DNA of 64,000 nucleotides from FEN-1219 sp963713355 (GTDB lineage Bacteria; Pseudomonadota; Gammaproteobacteria; Steroidobacterales; Rariloculaceae), in the NCBI GenBank assembly GCA_963713355.1, contig CAVQLK010000009.1, positions 1-64,000 on the forward strand, written 5' to 3'. This document shows positions 1 to 9,507 of the stretch, piece by piece. The notes below the pieces were generated by a model, which was given only the letters and a program-made list of their open reading frames with translations, was not told the origin of the DNA and ran no database searches. The number at the start of each line of letters is the position of its first letter. Within the stretch, counting starts at the first letter, position 1. The position numbers and the translations under genes are program-made.

Positions 1-115
1 CCGCGCGATGGAACCGCTGCAGCTGGCTCTCGAACGACTCGACCGCCAGCGTCCCGCGGTCGTTTTCGCGAAGGCCCGGCTGCGGCCGCCGGCTGGTGAA
101 CTCGATGTAAATCAT
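1..115 (-). CDS. Partial hypothetical protein (N-terminal end)
   Basis: Only the first 38 codons are inside the window; the gene runs off the left edge. Reading leftward from the ATG at 115 the product begins MIYIEFTSRRPQPGLREND, followed by a stretch that stays open to position 1. The order of aromatic and charged residues looks like a real N-terminus of a small cytoplasmic enzyme, but I do not recognise the family. No clear Shine-Dalgarno sequence precedes the ATG on the reverse strand, which lowers confidence. It is divergent from the secreted-protein gene that begins at 255. Confidence 0.4.
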   Translation of the reverse strand, partial: MIYIEFTSRRPQPGLRENDRGTLAVESFESQLQRFHRA

Positions 116-254
116 CAGGAGGGGTGCCTCGCTCCGCCAAAGCATAGCAGTGCCGGCAGCGAGAGAAAACTTTGGACGGGCTCGCACGGTCTCCTTGGCT
201 CAAGCTGATGGAGAAGGCGGTTACAGTAGCGGTCCGGTGTTTGAGGGAAGACTC

Positions 255-1674
255 ATGAGAAAAGGATTCGTCGAATCGTGGGCGCTCGCCGTCAGTTTGA
301 TCGCCGCACCCGCCTTGGCCCAGAAGATGCCGGACATCGGCTTCGAGAGCGTCGGCCGCGGCCGGCCGCTCGCGGCCAGCGTACTCGATATGGAACAAGA
401 GGTCGGGCCGAACTGGATCCGCCGGCCCGCCAGGAGCCCGGCCCGGACGTGAAGAGCCGTTCCCCCTGAATGGCTACCTCCCGGCGGACGTGCCGAAGGA
501 CTACAAGCCCTTGGAGCGCGACCTGTTCAACAGCCCGGATTTCTACGCCGACAAGGCGCTGTGGAGCGACCCGCGCTATTTCCGCTGCAACAGCCCGCAA
601 GCCACGGAGTATCAGCGCGGAGTGCTCGCGCGTCCCGGCGTGAACACGTCGGATGCGGATGCCGACGGTCCCTGGGGTCACTGCGACATCGACATGCCGC
701 GCGAAGCCATCGTCAGCCCGTACGGCTTCAAGACGGCGCAGGAGCACTACGAGGCGCTGAAAGCGGAGACGACGAAACGCGGCGGCCCGAGCGTCTATAC
801 CTACGAAAATTTTCCGAACGCCGAGTGGAACGGCACGTATCAGCGTCCGGGCGGAGGCGGCGCCGGCGCGGTAAATCAAAGCAACTGGTATTGGGGTAGG
901 CACAGCCAGATCTCGACGGTGCTCTCGGTGCTGACGCCGAAGTACCAGGAGTGGATGGTGCAGGAGGCGTATCACCAAGTGCGCGGTCACGCGATGTGGC
1001 CCTCGACGTTCTGCTGGCCGGAAGGCTTCATGCGGCGCTGGTACCCGGCGGCCGTCTGGGAGCACTACGTCATCGCCACGCCGGAACTCGTGCACGTGCG
1101 CGCGGGCGTCGCGCGCAACTTCATCCAGGACACCTACGTCGGCCGCGACTTCAACATGGAGGACGTGGCGAAGGGCGGCGTGCCGCGCCTTGGTGCCGCG
1201 GTGCCGCGGTGGTACGGCGAGACGATCGGCTTCTGGGACAAGGACACGCTGATCACTTGGACGAGCAACATCCAGGGCTGGAAGTCGCACGCGCAGTTCG
1301 AGTTCTCGAGCAAGATGCAGTCGATCGAGATCTACACGCCGATCCGCGAGAACGGCCAATTCATCGGCCTGAACCACGAGACGATCCTCTACGACGAGGA
1401 GGCGTTGGCGGAGCCGGTGCGCATCGTGCGCAACCTGCACAAGATCAACAAGTTCACCGACGACAACCAAGTGCCGTACGCCTTCATCGAGTGCGTGCAG
1501 ACGATCTTCTCGGTCAACGGCGTCAACACGCCGCTCACGCCGGGTAGCAAGATCGAGTACGAGATGCCCGACATGTACGGCCGCCCGTGGGCCAAGGTCT
1601 GGGAGGAGCACTTCGAGCAAGGTATGACCAAGCCCGAAGAGTCCGAAGACTTGTTCGACTTCAGCGATAACTAA
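255..1674 (+). CDS. Secreted protein of unknown function, copy 1 (one frameshift)
   Basis: The product starts at ATG 255 behind a GAGGGAAG ribosome binding site and has a signal peptide ending APALAQ. The mature part begins with PDIGFESVGRGRP. The first frame is lost between about 395 and 425. The protein continues in the next frame (PFPLNGYLPADVPKD, then PLERDLF) through a 394-codon open frame to the stop at 1674. Motifs shared with the downstream copy include DPRYFRCN, PREAIVSPY, AQEHYEALKAETTKRGGP, CWPEGFMRRW, VPRWYGETIGFW and DMYGRPW. The 'IGFWDKDTLITWT' segment resembles the 'IGRWDNGTLVVDT' segment of the DUF6152 protein at 6387-7361, so the C-terminal folds may be related. The enzymatic role is unknown; the export signal and the neighbouring TonB receptor point to an envelope role. 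The frameshift may be biological or a sequence error. Confidence 0.65.
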
Positions 1675-1713
1675 AGTCGTGCGGCCATGAGCCGCGCGGC
1701 TCCAGGGGGATTG

Positions 1714-3091
1714 ATGGTGACGAAGAGTAAAGGTGTGCCGATTGGCGGCGGCTGCGATCGCGGTGGCGATTGCCGCGCCGGTCGCGGCGCAGCAAACCCG
1801 CAGATCGACTTCAAGAGCGTAGGGCGCGGCGCGCCGGTCATGGTGGACGCCGCCACGCTGCCGGTGATCGGCGCCACTTACCAAGGAGGCCCAGGCGGCG
1901 GCGGGGAAACCAAGCGAACCCGCCACCCCCGAGGACGTTCGTCGGTGTGGCCGAGCCCGGCGAAGCGCCGAAGGGCGTCGAACCGCTGCCGCGCGACATG
2001 TTTACGTCCGACGACTTCTACAAGGACAAGGCGCTTTGGTCCGATCCGCGCTATTTCCGCTGCAACACGACGCGTCGCGATCGAAGACATGTGGACTCAG
2101 CGTGGCGCGATCGGCAAGAACGGGCCGACGTCGGCGGGATGGGGGCGTTGCGACAGCGACTATCCGCGCGAAGCCATCGTGAGCCCGTATCCGTTCAAGA
2201 CGGCGCAAGAGCACTACGAGGCGCTGAAAGCAGAGACGACGAAGCGCGGCGGCCCGACGAAGCACACCTACGCGACCGTGCCCGGCGACGAGTGGACGGG
2301 TCGCTACGGCCGCGCCTCGACCGAGAGCTGGTATCAGGCGCGCAAGATGCAGGTCCCGACGATGCTGTCGCTGCTGACGCCGAAGTATCAGCAGTACCTC
2401 GTGCAGGAGGCCTATCACCGGGCAACACGAACGTCGCGCATTGGCAGTCGCAGTACTGCTGGCCCGAGGGCTTCATGCGCCGCTGGCACCAGGCCGCGAT
2501 TCGCGACCACTACATCACGGTGACGCCGCAGCAGGTCCAGATCATGACCGGCATCGCGCGTAACTTCATCACCAACATCTTAATCGGCCGCGAGTTCGAC
2601 ATGTCGGGCGCGACGCCGCGCCTCGGCGCCGACGTGCCGCGCTGGTACGGCGAGACGATCGGGTTCTGGGAAAAGACACGCTGATCACGTGGACGTCGAA
2701 CGTCATCGGTTGGAAGGTGCATGCCGGGTTCGAGTACTCGAACAAGATGCAGACGATCGAGATTACTCGCCGAACCGCGACGCGGGCGGCAAGTTCCTGG
2801 GGTTGAACCACGAGGCGATCTTCTACGACGAGGACGCGCTCGTGGAGCCGATCCGCATCGTGCGCAACTTCGAAAGCAGGGCGACCTCAACGAAGGCGCG
2901 CCGTACATCTACATCGACTGCGTGCAGACGATCTACCCGATCAACGGTAAGGCTACGCCTGTGACGCCCGGTACTACCTTCGAGTACGAGCAGCTCGATA
3001 TGTACGGCCGGCCGTGGGGCTACCTCTGGGAGAAGTACTACGAGCAGAACATGGAGCGGCCCGAAGGGGAGGAATCTTCAGCTTCGAGTAG
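1714..3091 (+). pseudogene. Secreted protein of unknown function, copy 2 (multiple frameshifts)
   Basis: This is a tandem duplicate of the preceding gene, 39 bases downstream of its stop. It begins at ATG 1714 after a CAGGGGGA ribosome binding site. The product can be followed only by changing frame about nine times: inside the signal peptide (near 1741 and 1795), and near 1900, 2072, 2418, 2672, 2762, 2878 and 3072, ending IFSFE at a TAG at 3089-3091. Seven of the nine changes fit loss of one base, several in short homopolymers such as GAAAAG, ATTT and GGAAA. Between the breaks the protein is well conserved (YPREAIVSPYPFKTAQEHYE, CWPEGFMRRWHQ, VPRWYGETIGFW). I see no in-frame stop that a frame correction would not remove. 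It is either a very young pseudogene or a poorly resolved duplicate in the assembly. Confidence 0.7.
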
Positions 3092-3193
3092 CCGCGACCT
3101 CATGACACCGATCGTCGCCGACGGTGGACTTGGCGAAGTTGAACGCTGAATCCGCCGTACGAGGCGGGGCGTCGTCACGCCGTGCTGCGCGTT

Positions 3194-5812
3194 CTAGAAG
3201 TTGATGTTGAACCCGACGCCGAATTGCCGCGGCTGACCAATGACCGAGAAGTTGAAGCCCCACACGGTGCGCGTGTCGAAGCCGCCGTTGACATACTGCT
3301 CGTCCGTGATGTTCGTCGCCCACAGGTCCGCCGTCCAGTTGCCTTGATTGGGCGTGAACACCATGCGGGCGTTTAGGACGCCGTAGGCGGGCTCGAATAT
3401 CATGTTGCCGTTCTCGTCGCGCGGGATTCGGTGATTCGACGTGTCGCGGACGTATTCGTCCATCCAGCCATAGTTGCCGATGAACGCGAGGGTCGCGCCG
3501 CTCGACAACGGTTGATCGTACTGGATACCGAACGAGGCGCTGTTGTCCGGCGCGTAGGCGAACGGCGCGTCGAGCGACGAGATGCCCGTGCCGGTGAGGT
3601 CGGTTACGGGAATCACGATTGGACCAGAGAGATCCAAACCGGTATTGGCGAACGTGCCGGTCGCCAGATAGTTCGTGTCGAGGATGCCGATGTTGGCGTT
3701 TAGACGCAAACGATCGGTCGGTTGATAGACGATCTCGAACTCGAACCCACTGGCCTCGCCTTTGCCATCGCTCGTAATGATCGTGTTCGGCAACCGATCG
3801 CCGGTGCACGGGTGCGTCGCCAACGATGCGACGCGCATACCATCCCAATCGGCGTCGAAATAGCTCGCGTTGAAGCGCAACGTACTGTCGCGCCAATCCG
3901 ATCTAAGGCCCACCTCGCGGCTCGTGACGAGCTCGCGGTTCTGCGGGTACGACACTCCAGCTTGGACGGTTTGCGGGCAGCCGAGTGGCCCAACCACAGG
4001 CAGCACTACCACTTGAGCGACAGCGTCGGTGAAGCCCTCGCCCCAGCTCGTGTAGAGCATGACATCGTCGTTGAGCTGGTACTGGAGAGCGACCTTGTTC
4101 GTAGTATTGCGGCCGAAGTCCGGATCCTCGCGCGTGACCAGGTCGGTCGAATCGTAAGCATAAATGTCGCCGTCAACCGGATCGCCCGAGACGTCGTTAC
4201 GGACGTACGGTGGGGTCGGGTCGGAAATGGCCGTGCCATTATCGTCCGTGATGCGCACGCCGAGCGTCAGGTCGAGCTTTTCAGTGAGCCCGATCGTGAC
4301 TTCGCCGAAAAAGGCCGTCTGCTCGTCGAGATTGCGGGTCACAGACCGGTTCGACACCGGCAAGCTCATCGTCCAAAGCGACGAGTTGAGGCCACCAATC
4401 ACGTTGGTGGTCGTGCCGGTGAGGGCGCACGGCCCACCGGCCGGAAGAATCGGCAACGGCACGTTGTTGTACACCGCCGTCGACCAGTCATAGAGATACT
4501 GGCACGCCGCGACGCTCATGCGATCTCGCGGCGTGGGCGAGTTGTTGATGTCGCCGGGCTGACGCGGCAGGTCCCAGACGGCCCAGCGGTCGGCACGCGA
4601 CTTATTTTTCTCCTCGAGCATGTATAGACCGGCGAGCCACGTGACACGGTCGTTGAAATTCGAGCCGGTCAGGTGAAATTCCTGCGAGAAGTTGTTGTCG
4701 ACCGAGCGATTCTCGTCGACAGTGAAGGTGAACTCGGAGCCGTCGTAATCAATGTTCGACGTGCGCTGCATCTCCCACGTCGATGTGATCGACTCGAACC
4801 GGAGGTTCTCGCCGATGTCCCAGTTCATCGTGATCGTGTAGTACTCCAAGTCGCGCCGGATTCCGTCATCGGCCGTATCCGACTTCGTCTGCCACTTGCC
4901 GAGCTCGCCTCCCGGATATCCCGTCTCGTGACTCTGCGGAGAGAACCGGTCGGACGGGAAATTTGCCGTGAAAGGCGAAGCCGGGAATGCCGGGTTGACC
5001 GCACGCGCTCTCGCGAGGTAGTCGGCGTTGCCGGCAAGCACGTTGTACCGGGTGATCTGTGGATGGTCGATGTTCGAGAACCGCACGATGCGGGCGTCGG
5101 TGCTGCTCTTGTCTTCGTAGTTGGCCGTGAATCGCAGGCTGAAATTGTCCGTCGGCTCCCAGAGGAGGTCGCCGCGGAAGAGCTCGTCGTCCTGGCCGCC
5201 GAGCGAGTGTCCCAACGTGAGGCTCTCGACGAAGCCGTCGTTCTGGAGGCTCGAAATCATCCACTTCGATTTCAGCTTCTCCGTCAGCGGCACGTCGAAG
5301 GCGGCCGTGAGGTTGCGCCGTTCGAACTCGCCGAGCTCGACCCCCAGACGCACGCCGAACTCGTCACTTGGCGCGCGAGTCGTGATGCTGATTGCACCGC
5401 CGTTGGTGTTACGGCCGAACAACGTTCCCTGCGGGCCGCGCAGCACCTCAACGCGCTCGACTTCCGCAAAATTCGACTCGAGGAAACCGTACGTCGATTG
5501 CCAAATGCCGTCGACATAGATACCGACACCGGGTATGCCGCGAATCAAAAACACGCCGCCGCCGCCGGCGCCGCTGGGATTGGCGACGAGATTAGGCACC
5601 ATGATGCCAAGGTCGGCGCCCGTTTCGAGACCGCCGAGCTCGAGATCCTCGGCGCTGAACGCCTGGATGGAGATCGGCGTGGATTGCAGGTTCGTCTCGC
5701 GGCGTTGCGCAGTTACGACGATTTCTTCGAGCTGCGCGAAAGCGCGCAAAGGCACGAGCGACGCCGAGACCGCGATGCCTAATGCACTCAGGCGCGGAAT
5801 GGAAATAGCCAT
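3194..5812 (-). CDS. TonB-dependent outer-membrane receptor
   Basis: The product is an 872-residue outer-membrane beta-barrel receptor. From ATG 5812 it has a signal peptide ending LVPLRAFAQ, then a TonB box (LEEIVVTAQRRE), then a plug domain with the family motifs IYVDGIW, VERVEVLRGPQGTLFGRNT and GGAISITT. The rest is a barrel of alternating beta strands ending in the phenylalanine-terminated strand FGVGFNINF recognised by the Bam machinery. It lacks the N-terminal extension of FecA-type transducers, so direct sigma-factor signalling is not expected. The upstream start that would give 976 residues is rejected because the signal peptide begins at 5812 and GGGGGACATC lies just before it. The substrate cannot be read from sequence. 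The gene converges on the secreted duplicates at 255-3091. Confidence 0.95.
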   Translation of the reverse strand: MAISIPRLSALGIAVSASLVPLRAFAQLEEIVVTAQRRETNLQSTPISIQAFSAEDLELGGLETGADLGIMVPNLVANPSGAGGGGVFLIRGIPGVGIYVDGIWQSTYGFLESNFAEVERVEVLRGPQGTLFGRNTNGGAISITTRAPSDEFGVRLGVELGEFERRNLTAAFDVPLTEKLKSKWMISSLQNDGFVESLTLGHSLGGQDDELFRGDLLWEPTDNFSLRFTANYEDKSSTDARIVRFSNIDHPQITRYNVLAGNADYLARARAVNPAFPASPFTANFPSDRFSPQSHETGYPGGELGKWQTKSDTADDGIRRDLEYYTITMNWDIGENLRFESITSTWEMQRTSNIDYDGSEFTFTVDENRSVDNNFSQEFHLTGSNFNDRVTWLAGLYMLEEKNKSRADRWAVWDLPRQPGDINNSPTPRDRMSVAACQYLYDWSTAVYNNVPLPILPAGGPCALTGTTTNVIGGLNSSLWTMSLPVSNRSVTRNLDEQTAFFGEVTIGLTEKLDLTLGVRITDDNGTAISDPTPPYVRNDVSGDPVDGDIYAYDSTDLVTREDPDFGRNTTNKVALQYQLNDDVMLYTSWGEGFTDAVAQVVVLPVVGPLGCPQTVQAGVSYPQNRELVTSREVGLRSDWRDSTLRFNASYFDADWDGMRVASLATHPCTGDRLPNTIITSDGKGEASGFEFEIVYQPTDRLRLNANIGILDTNYLATGTFANTGLDLSGPIVIPVTDLTGTGISSLDAPFAYAPDNSASFGIQYDQPLSSGATLAFIGNYGWMDEYVRDTSNHRIPRDENGNMIFEPAYGVLNARMVFTPNQGNWTADLWATNITDEQYVNGGFDTRTVWGFNFSVIGQPRQFGVGFNINF

Positions 5813-6386
5813 GATGTCCCCCGATGATTCAGTGCTATCCGAAGCCCAATTTGCGTCGCAACACGCAACGATTTGTGGCGGCCCGCTAAGTCGATAGCAA
5901 GCGGTTGTTACCAAGTCAACTGTTGCGGGCGCGGACGCAAGTGGGCGACAGAGCCAGCGCGAAGCGTGCGCGGAACGCGTTCCGGATCCCGCAGATTCGA
6001 GCGCGGCATGCGCGCCGCGGCCATCGGCCGTGAGGCTTTCGCGCAACGCGATCGTGTCGGCCGGGGGTTGTCGGCAACGTAAGCCGGCAGAAACGATGCT
6101 CGACGGTGAAACCGGATACGACACCGAAGTGATAACGCGCGTGAGCGAGCGTGCTTTTGAGACGATCGGTCTATGCGGGGCCAGGAGCGATATCGTTTGT
6201 CAGTTGAATCCCAATGGGCAGACACTCACTAAGTCGTCTAAGGGCGTTACCTCGCAAGGGTCGCTCATTCGAGAACATTTCGGTGTTACGGCGGCAGCTA
6301 TGTTCGTCGTTTAAGGGCCAGGCGATAGATCTCGAACGTCAACACAGACGCGTGCGACGGCGCCAAGAGCGATGTCTGCGCCCTGC
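5813..6386. other. Intergenic region, TonB receptor to DUF6152 gene
   Basis: This 574-base stretch has no reading frame I can support on either strand. Frames that stay open here encode arginine-rich, low-complexity products typical of high-GC non-coding DNA. It holds the upstream region of the TonB receptor, with a dyad at 5851-5868 described separately. The part from about 6108 to 6310 is less GC-rich than its surroundings. Confidence 0.5.
5851..5868. promoter_or_regulatory. Inverted repeat upstream of the TonB receptor
   Basis: TTGCGT and ACGCAA form a perfect six-base dyad with a six-base spacer, centred about 48 bases before the receptor start codon. The spacing and symmetry suit a dimeric repressor or activator. 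The binding protein is not identifiable from the window. Confidence 0.3.
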
Positions 6387-7361
6387 TCAGGGCTTCTCGA
6401 GATAGCGGCGGGCGTTCTCGAGGTCGCACTCCTCGGCCGTGTACGTTAGATCGGGCCGGTGCTCCCAAACCGCGGAGCCTTCGACCGGTGCCGCGAGATA
6501 TTCCGGGTCTTCGAGTATGAAGCGATACGCGAGCGTCGTGCGGTCGGCCGACAGCTCGAAGTATTCGACGAGGTGCTTCTGCGCGCCCGAAGGCACGCCT
6601 CCGCCGTTGCCAATCGGATGGTCGCGGAAGTTCCGCGTATCGACCACGAGTGTGCCGTTGTCCCAGCGGCCGATCGAATGGCCATCGTTCGTGAACGGAG
6701 CGCCGGTGTGTGTCGACTGATCGAGATGCACGATGCGTTCGACATCCACGTTGACCGCGGCGCGCAGCACGACCGTCGCACCGTCGATCTCGATGTTCTT
6801 CAGGTCGGTAAAGACCATCTGGGACGGTGCTTGCAGCGCGACGCACTCGACGCCTGGGTTGTTCTCCGAATCGGCACGGGCCAGTGCCTCTGCACCCTTC
6901 GGCGTCAGCGACCGCGCGGTCGACGCCCCGACGAACGGGCCCGGCAACCAATTACCGTCGAGCCCCGGCGCGGGGACCGGTGCAGGCGCCGGTGCAGGGC
7001 TTTGCATCAGACTCGCCCGGAAGGGGAGCGCTCCCCCGTCGAGGGGGCGAACAACGATGCCTCGCGCCATCAGGCGCTCTGCATTCCTCGTCGGATTCAC
7101 ATCGATGCTGACCACGTCTCCGACTGCGAAGCTGTCCGGAGTCCAGCCCACTCGCTGCATCAGCGAAGGAGAGCCTGCCTCGACAACCCATGTCCCCGAG
7201 CTCGTTGCGAGGTGGATGTAGACATGCGGGTTCGCCCATTCGTAGCGCTCGATGCTGCCCTCGAGCGTAACCGTCTTAGTCGCGTCGAACATCGCGGCAC
7301 TGTGATGGGCGAACGCCATGGGGGCGACGAGCAATAGCAGTGCCAACCGGGTCGAGTGCAT
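6387..7361 (-). CDS. DUF6152 family exported protein
   Basis: The protein has 324 residues from ATG 7361, with a signal peptide (MHSTRLALLLLVAPMAFA) followed at once by HHSAAMFD, the hallmark start of DUF6152 proteins. The N-terminal half (FDATKTVTLEGSIERYEWAN, then PHVYIHL) is a small beta-domain typical of the family. After a proline-alanine linker the C-terminal half carries IGRWDNGTLVVDTRNF, HPIGNGGGVPSGAQKHLVE and LEDPEYLAAPVEGSAVWEHR, a second conserved domain in this type of protein. A GTG at 7391 would add ten residues before the signal peptide; I prefer 7361. The molecular function is unknown. Its C-terminal motif is echoed in the secreted duplicates at 255-3091, and all lie around one TonB receptor. 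Confidence 0.85.
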   Translation of the reverse strand: MHSTRLALLLLVAPMAFAHHSAAMFDATKTVTLEGSIERYEWANPHVYIHLATSSGTWVVEAGSPSLMQRVGWTPDSFAVGDVVSIDVNPTRNAERLMARGIVVRPLDGGALPFRASLMQSPAPAPAPVPAPGLDGNWLPGPFVGASTARSLTPKGAEALARADSENNPGVECVALQAPSQMVFTDLKNIEIDGATVVLRAAVNVDVERIVHLDQSTHTGAPFTNDGHSIGRWDNGTLVVDTRNFRDHPIGNGGGVPSGAQKHLVEYFELSADRTTLAYRFILEDPEYLAAPVEGSAVWEHRPDLTYTAEECDLENARRYLEKP

Positions 7362-7596
7362 AGGCAGGCTCGCAATTACAGATTGCTGCACTGTACTCCA
7401 AGCGCAGCGGCTCGCGTGCGTCGCCGCGCGAGGTTAATCGACAACCAATACAACGACACGCAGTGCAAGAAAATGTACCGCCGCCGCTCGGCAATCTCGA
7501 TCGGTGCGCGCCCGAGATTCGATCGACGATCGCGGGCGGTACGCGCGCGTAGTATTCTGCCGCCGCACAGACAACATCGGATCGGGGAGAGTATTG

Positions 7597-8622
7597 ATGT
7601 CGCGGTTCATGCAATGGGCGGCGTGCGCCGCTCTCGCCACCCTCGGGAGCAGCGATGCCGCGTTCGCGCAAGCGGCGTGCGATCGCGACTGCCTTCGTTC
7701 GACACTTGATCTCTACCTCGATGCGGTCGTCGCCCACGATTCGGGCAAGGCGCCGCTCGTCGTCGGATTCCGCCAAACCGAAAACGCAATCAACGTCGCG
7801 CCCGGCAGAGGCGTCTGGTCGAGCGTTACCGGGCTCGGCAACGTCCAGCGTCGGTACTTCGACCCCGTGAGCGGCCAGGCGGGCTACTACGGCACGGTCA
7901 TGGAAGGCAACGAAACCGCGATCGTGACGGTGCGCCTACGCGTCGAGAACCGCGAGCTCACCGAGGCCGAGTGGTACATCGCGCGCGCGAACGATCCCGG
8001 GCTGCGCGGCGCGCGCCAGCCCGGCGGGCCGCCGGCCAACCTGCACAATCCCGCGTACCTCGAGCAACATCCGCCGCCGCAGCGTGTCGTGCCGCCCAAC
8101 GAGCGCGTCGACCGCGCGGCGCTGAGCCGCATCGCCGACAGCTACTTCGACGCGATCACCTCGCACGACCGCTCCGTCGCGCTCGTGCACGAGGGGTGCG
8201 GTCGCGCAGAGAACGGCACGCCGGCACCGGGCGGCGCGTTCTTGCCGCCGCTGCCGCGAGCAGCTGGGGCGGCCCCGCAGCCGCCGGCCGCGGGCCCGCA
8301 GAGTGCGCAACCGGGAGTAGGCAGCCGCGACTGCGTCGCGGGCCTCGAGAACTTCAACCTCTCGATGGTGACAGCTCGGCGGAATCCGCTGATCGACGAG
8401 GAGGCGCAGGTCGTGCTCTCGCTCGGTGTTTTCATCCGCCGGCCGGGCTCGCCCACGCCGCGGCTCGTCTTCAGCGAATGGTTCGTGATCGACGACGCGA
8501 AAATCCGCACGGTCTACACGGCGATGTTCTACCCGCCGCCGGAGCTCGCCGTGCCGAACTGGCCGCCATACGAAGGCAACTGGCCGTTGCCGGCGACGAT
8601 CGTCCCGGCTCCCGCCCCATGA
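7597..8622 (+). CDS. Exported protein with two NTF2/SnoaL-like segments
   Basis: The product is 341 residues from ATG 7597 (GGGGAGA ribosome binding site at 7584-7590), with a signal peptide ending DAAFAQ. Two segments follow the start pattern of SnoaL/NTF2-like domains: LRSTLDLYLDAVVAHDSGKA (about residues 32-51) and LSRIADSYFDAITSHDRS (about 173-190), each followed by a beta-rich stretch. A proline/alanine/glycine-rich linker interrupts the second. No catalytic residues can be assigned. The protein may bind a small hydrophobic ligand in the periplasm, but that is inference from the fold. The DUF1428 gene follows 23 bases downstream in the same direction, so the two are probably co-transcribed. 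Confidence 0.75.
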   Translation: MSRFMQWAACAALATLGSSDAAFAQAACDRDCLRSTLDLYLDAVVAHDSGKAPLVVGFRQTENAINVAPGRGVWSSVTGLGNVQRRYFDPVSGQAGYYGTVMEGNETAIVTVRLRVENRELTEAEWYIARANDPGLRGARQPGGPPANLHNPAYLEQHPPPQRVVPPNERVDRAALSRIADSYFDAITSHDRSVALVHEGCGRAENGTPAPGGAFLPPLPRAAGAAPQPPAAGPQSAQPGVGSRDCVAGLENFNLSMVTARRNPLIDEEAQVVLSLGVFIRRPGSPTPRLVFSEWFVIDDAKIRTVYTAMFYPPPELAVPNWPPYEGNWPLPATIVPAPAP

Positions 8623-8645
8623 AGACATAGGTCCAGGAGAAGCCG

Positions 8646-9011
8646 ATGGCCCGTTATGTCGACGGATTCGTAATTGCTGTTCCGAAAAAGAAGGTAGGCG
8701 CCTACCGCAAAATGGCGAGGCTCGGCGCGAAGGTCTGGAAGGAGCACGGAGCGCTCGAGTACTACGAGTGTATCGGCGACGACCTCGAGGCGCAGTACGG
8801 CATGATGCCGTTCCAGAAACTCGCGCGCCTCAAGAACGGCGAGACGGTAGTCTTCTCCTGGATCGTCTACCGCTCCAAGAAGCACCGCAACAGCGTGAAT
8901 GCGAGGGTCATGAAGGATCCGCGCATGAACAACCCGGACTTCGAGAAGGACATGCCGTTCGAAATGAAGCGCATGGCCTTCGGCGGCTTCAAGACACTCG
9001 TCTACTGGTGA
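8646..9011 (+). CDS. DUF1428 family protein (YbaA-like)
   Basis: This 121-residue cytoplasmic protein matches DUF1428/YbaA over its full length. It starts MARYVDGFVIAVPKKKV and contains YRKMARLGAKVWKEHGALEY, VVFSWIVYRSKKHRN and FEMKRMAFGGFKTLV. The family has a dimeric ferredoxin-like (ABM-like) fold and no established reaction. ATG 8646 is preceded by CCAGGAGAAG at good spacing. It is probably in an operon with the NTF2-like exported protein just upstream. Confidence 0.93.
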   Translation: MARYVDGFVIAVPKKKVGAYRKMARLGAKVWKEHGALEYYECIGDDLEAQYGMMPFQKLARLKNGETVVFSWIVYRSKKHRNSVNARVMKDPRMNNPDFEKDMPFEMKRMAFGGFKTLVYW

Positions 9012-9202
9012 TCAGGAACGTCGCGCCCACACTGTTGCGCGCTGCGTTACGCGGATCTCGAACACCGCTTCAGGCGCCGAGCGGAGTTGATGCGGACGTC
9101 TTGGGAGGTCGGCGCCTCCACGACGGCGGCTCGCTGTTTGACCCCCGTCCCTCTTCCGGCTGCAGAGACAAGCGTCACGGCAGCGCGCGCAACGTTGGCT
9201 AC

Positions 9203-9430
9203 GGGGCGCACGAGCTGCGTCACAACTACACGACGCTCGCAACGCGAGCTGCCGTGCCGTTCATGGAGCAGCGGATGCTGATGACGCACGCCGTGCCGGG
9301 CATCGCGCAGGTCTACACACATCCGGAGGCGCTCGTGGACCATCTGCGGCAGTACGCCGAAGCGATCGAGGCACTCGTATTAGGCGAGGCGCCTGGTGTA
9401 GAAGTCGGCCGCTTGCAAACAAAGCAGTAA
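9203..9430 (+). pseudogene. Tyrosine recombinase (phage-type integrase) C-terminal fragment
   Basis: About 75 codons encode the catalytic end of a tyrosine recombinase: HELRHNYTTLATRAAVPFME carries the HxxR box, then RMLMTHAVPGIAQVYTHPEA carries the second histidine and the nucleophile tyrosine, then a helical tail ending at the TAA at 9428-9430. The frame upstream of 9200 gives only the shadow of the DUF1428 gene, so the N-terminal DNA-binding domain and most of the catalytic domain are gone. This is a remnant and cannot be functional. The nearby tRNA-Phe and other orphan fragments suggest a decayed integrated element. Confidence 0.7.
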
Positions 9431-9507
9431 CCCGGCAAGACTCACCATGCGCTGTTGGTTGTAATCGGACGGCTTCGTCGTATGAACCAGAGTGGGTTGG
9501 GCGGCCC

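Noticed and set aside
292..1926. Reverse-strand frame of 544 codons at the left edge
   Set aside because: It is antisense to the secreted-protein duplicates, whose protein is recognisable in both copies, and has low-complexity composition.
5908..6314. Several open frames between the TonB receptor and the DUF6152 gene
   Set aside because: No ribosome binding sites, no motifs and arginine-rich composition; treated as non-coding.
9012..9202. Upstream continuation of the integrase fragment
   Set aside because: The same frame has no recognisable recombinase motifs here, and the part before 9012 is only the shadow of the DUF1428 gene.
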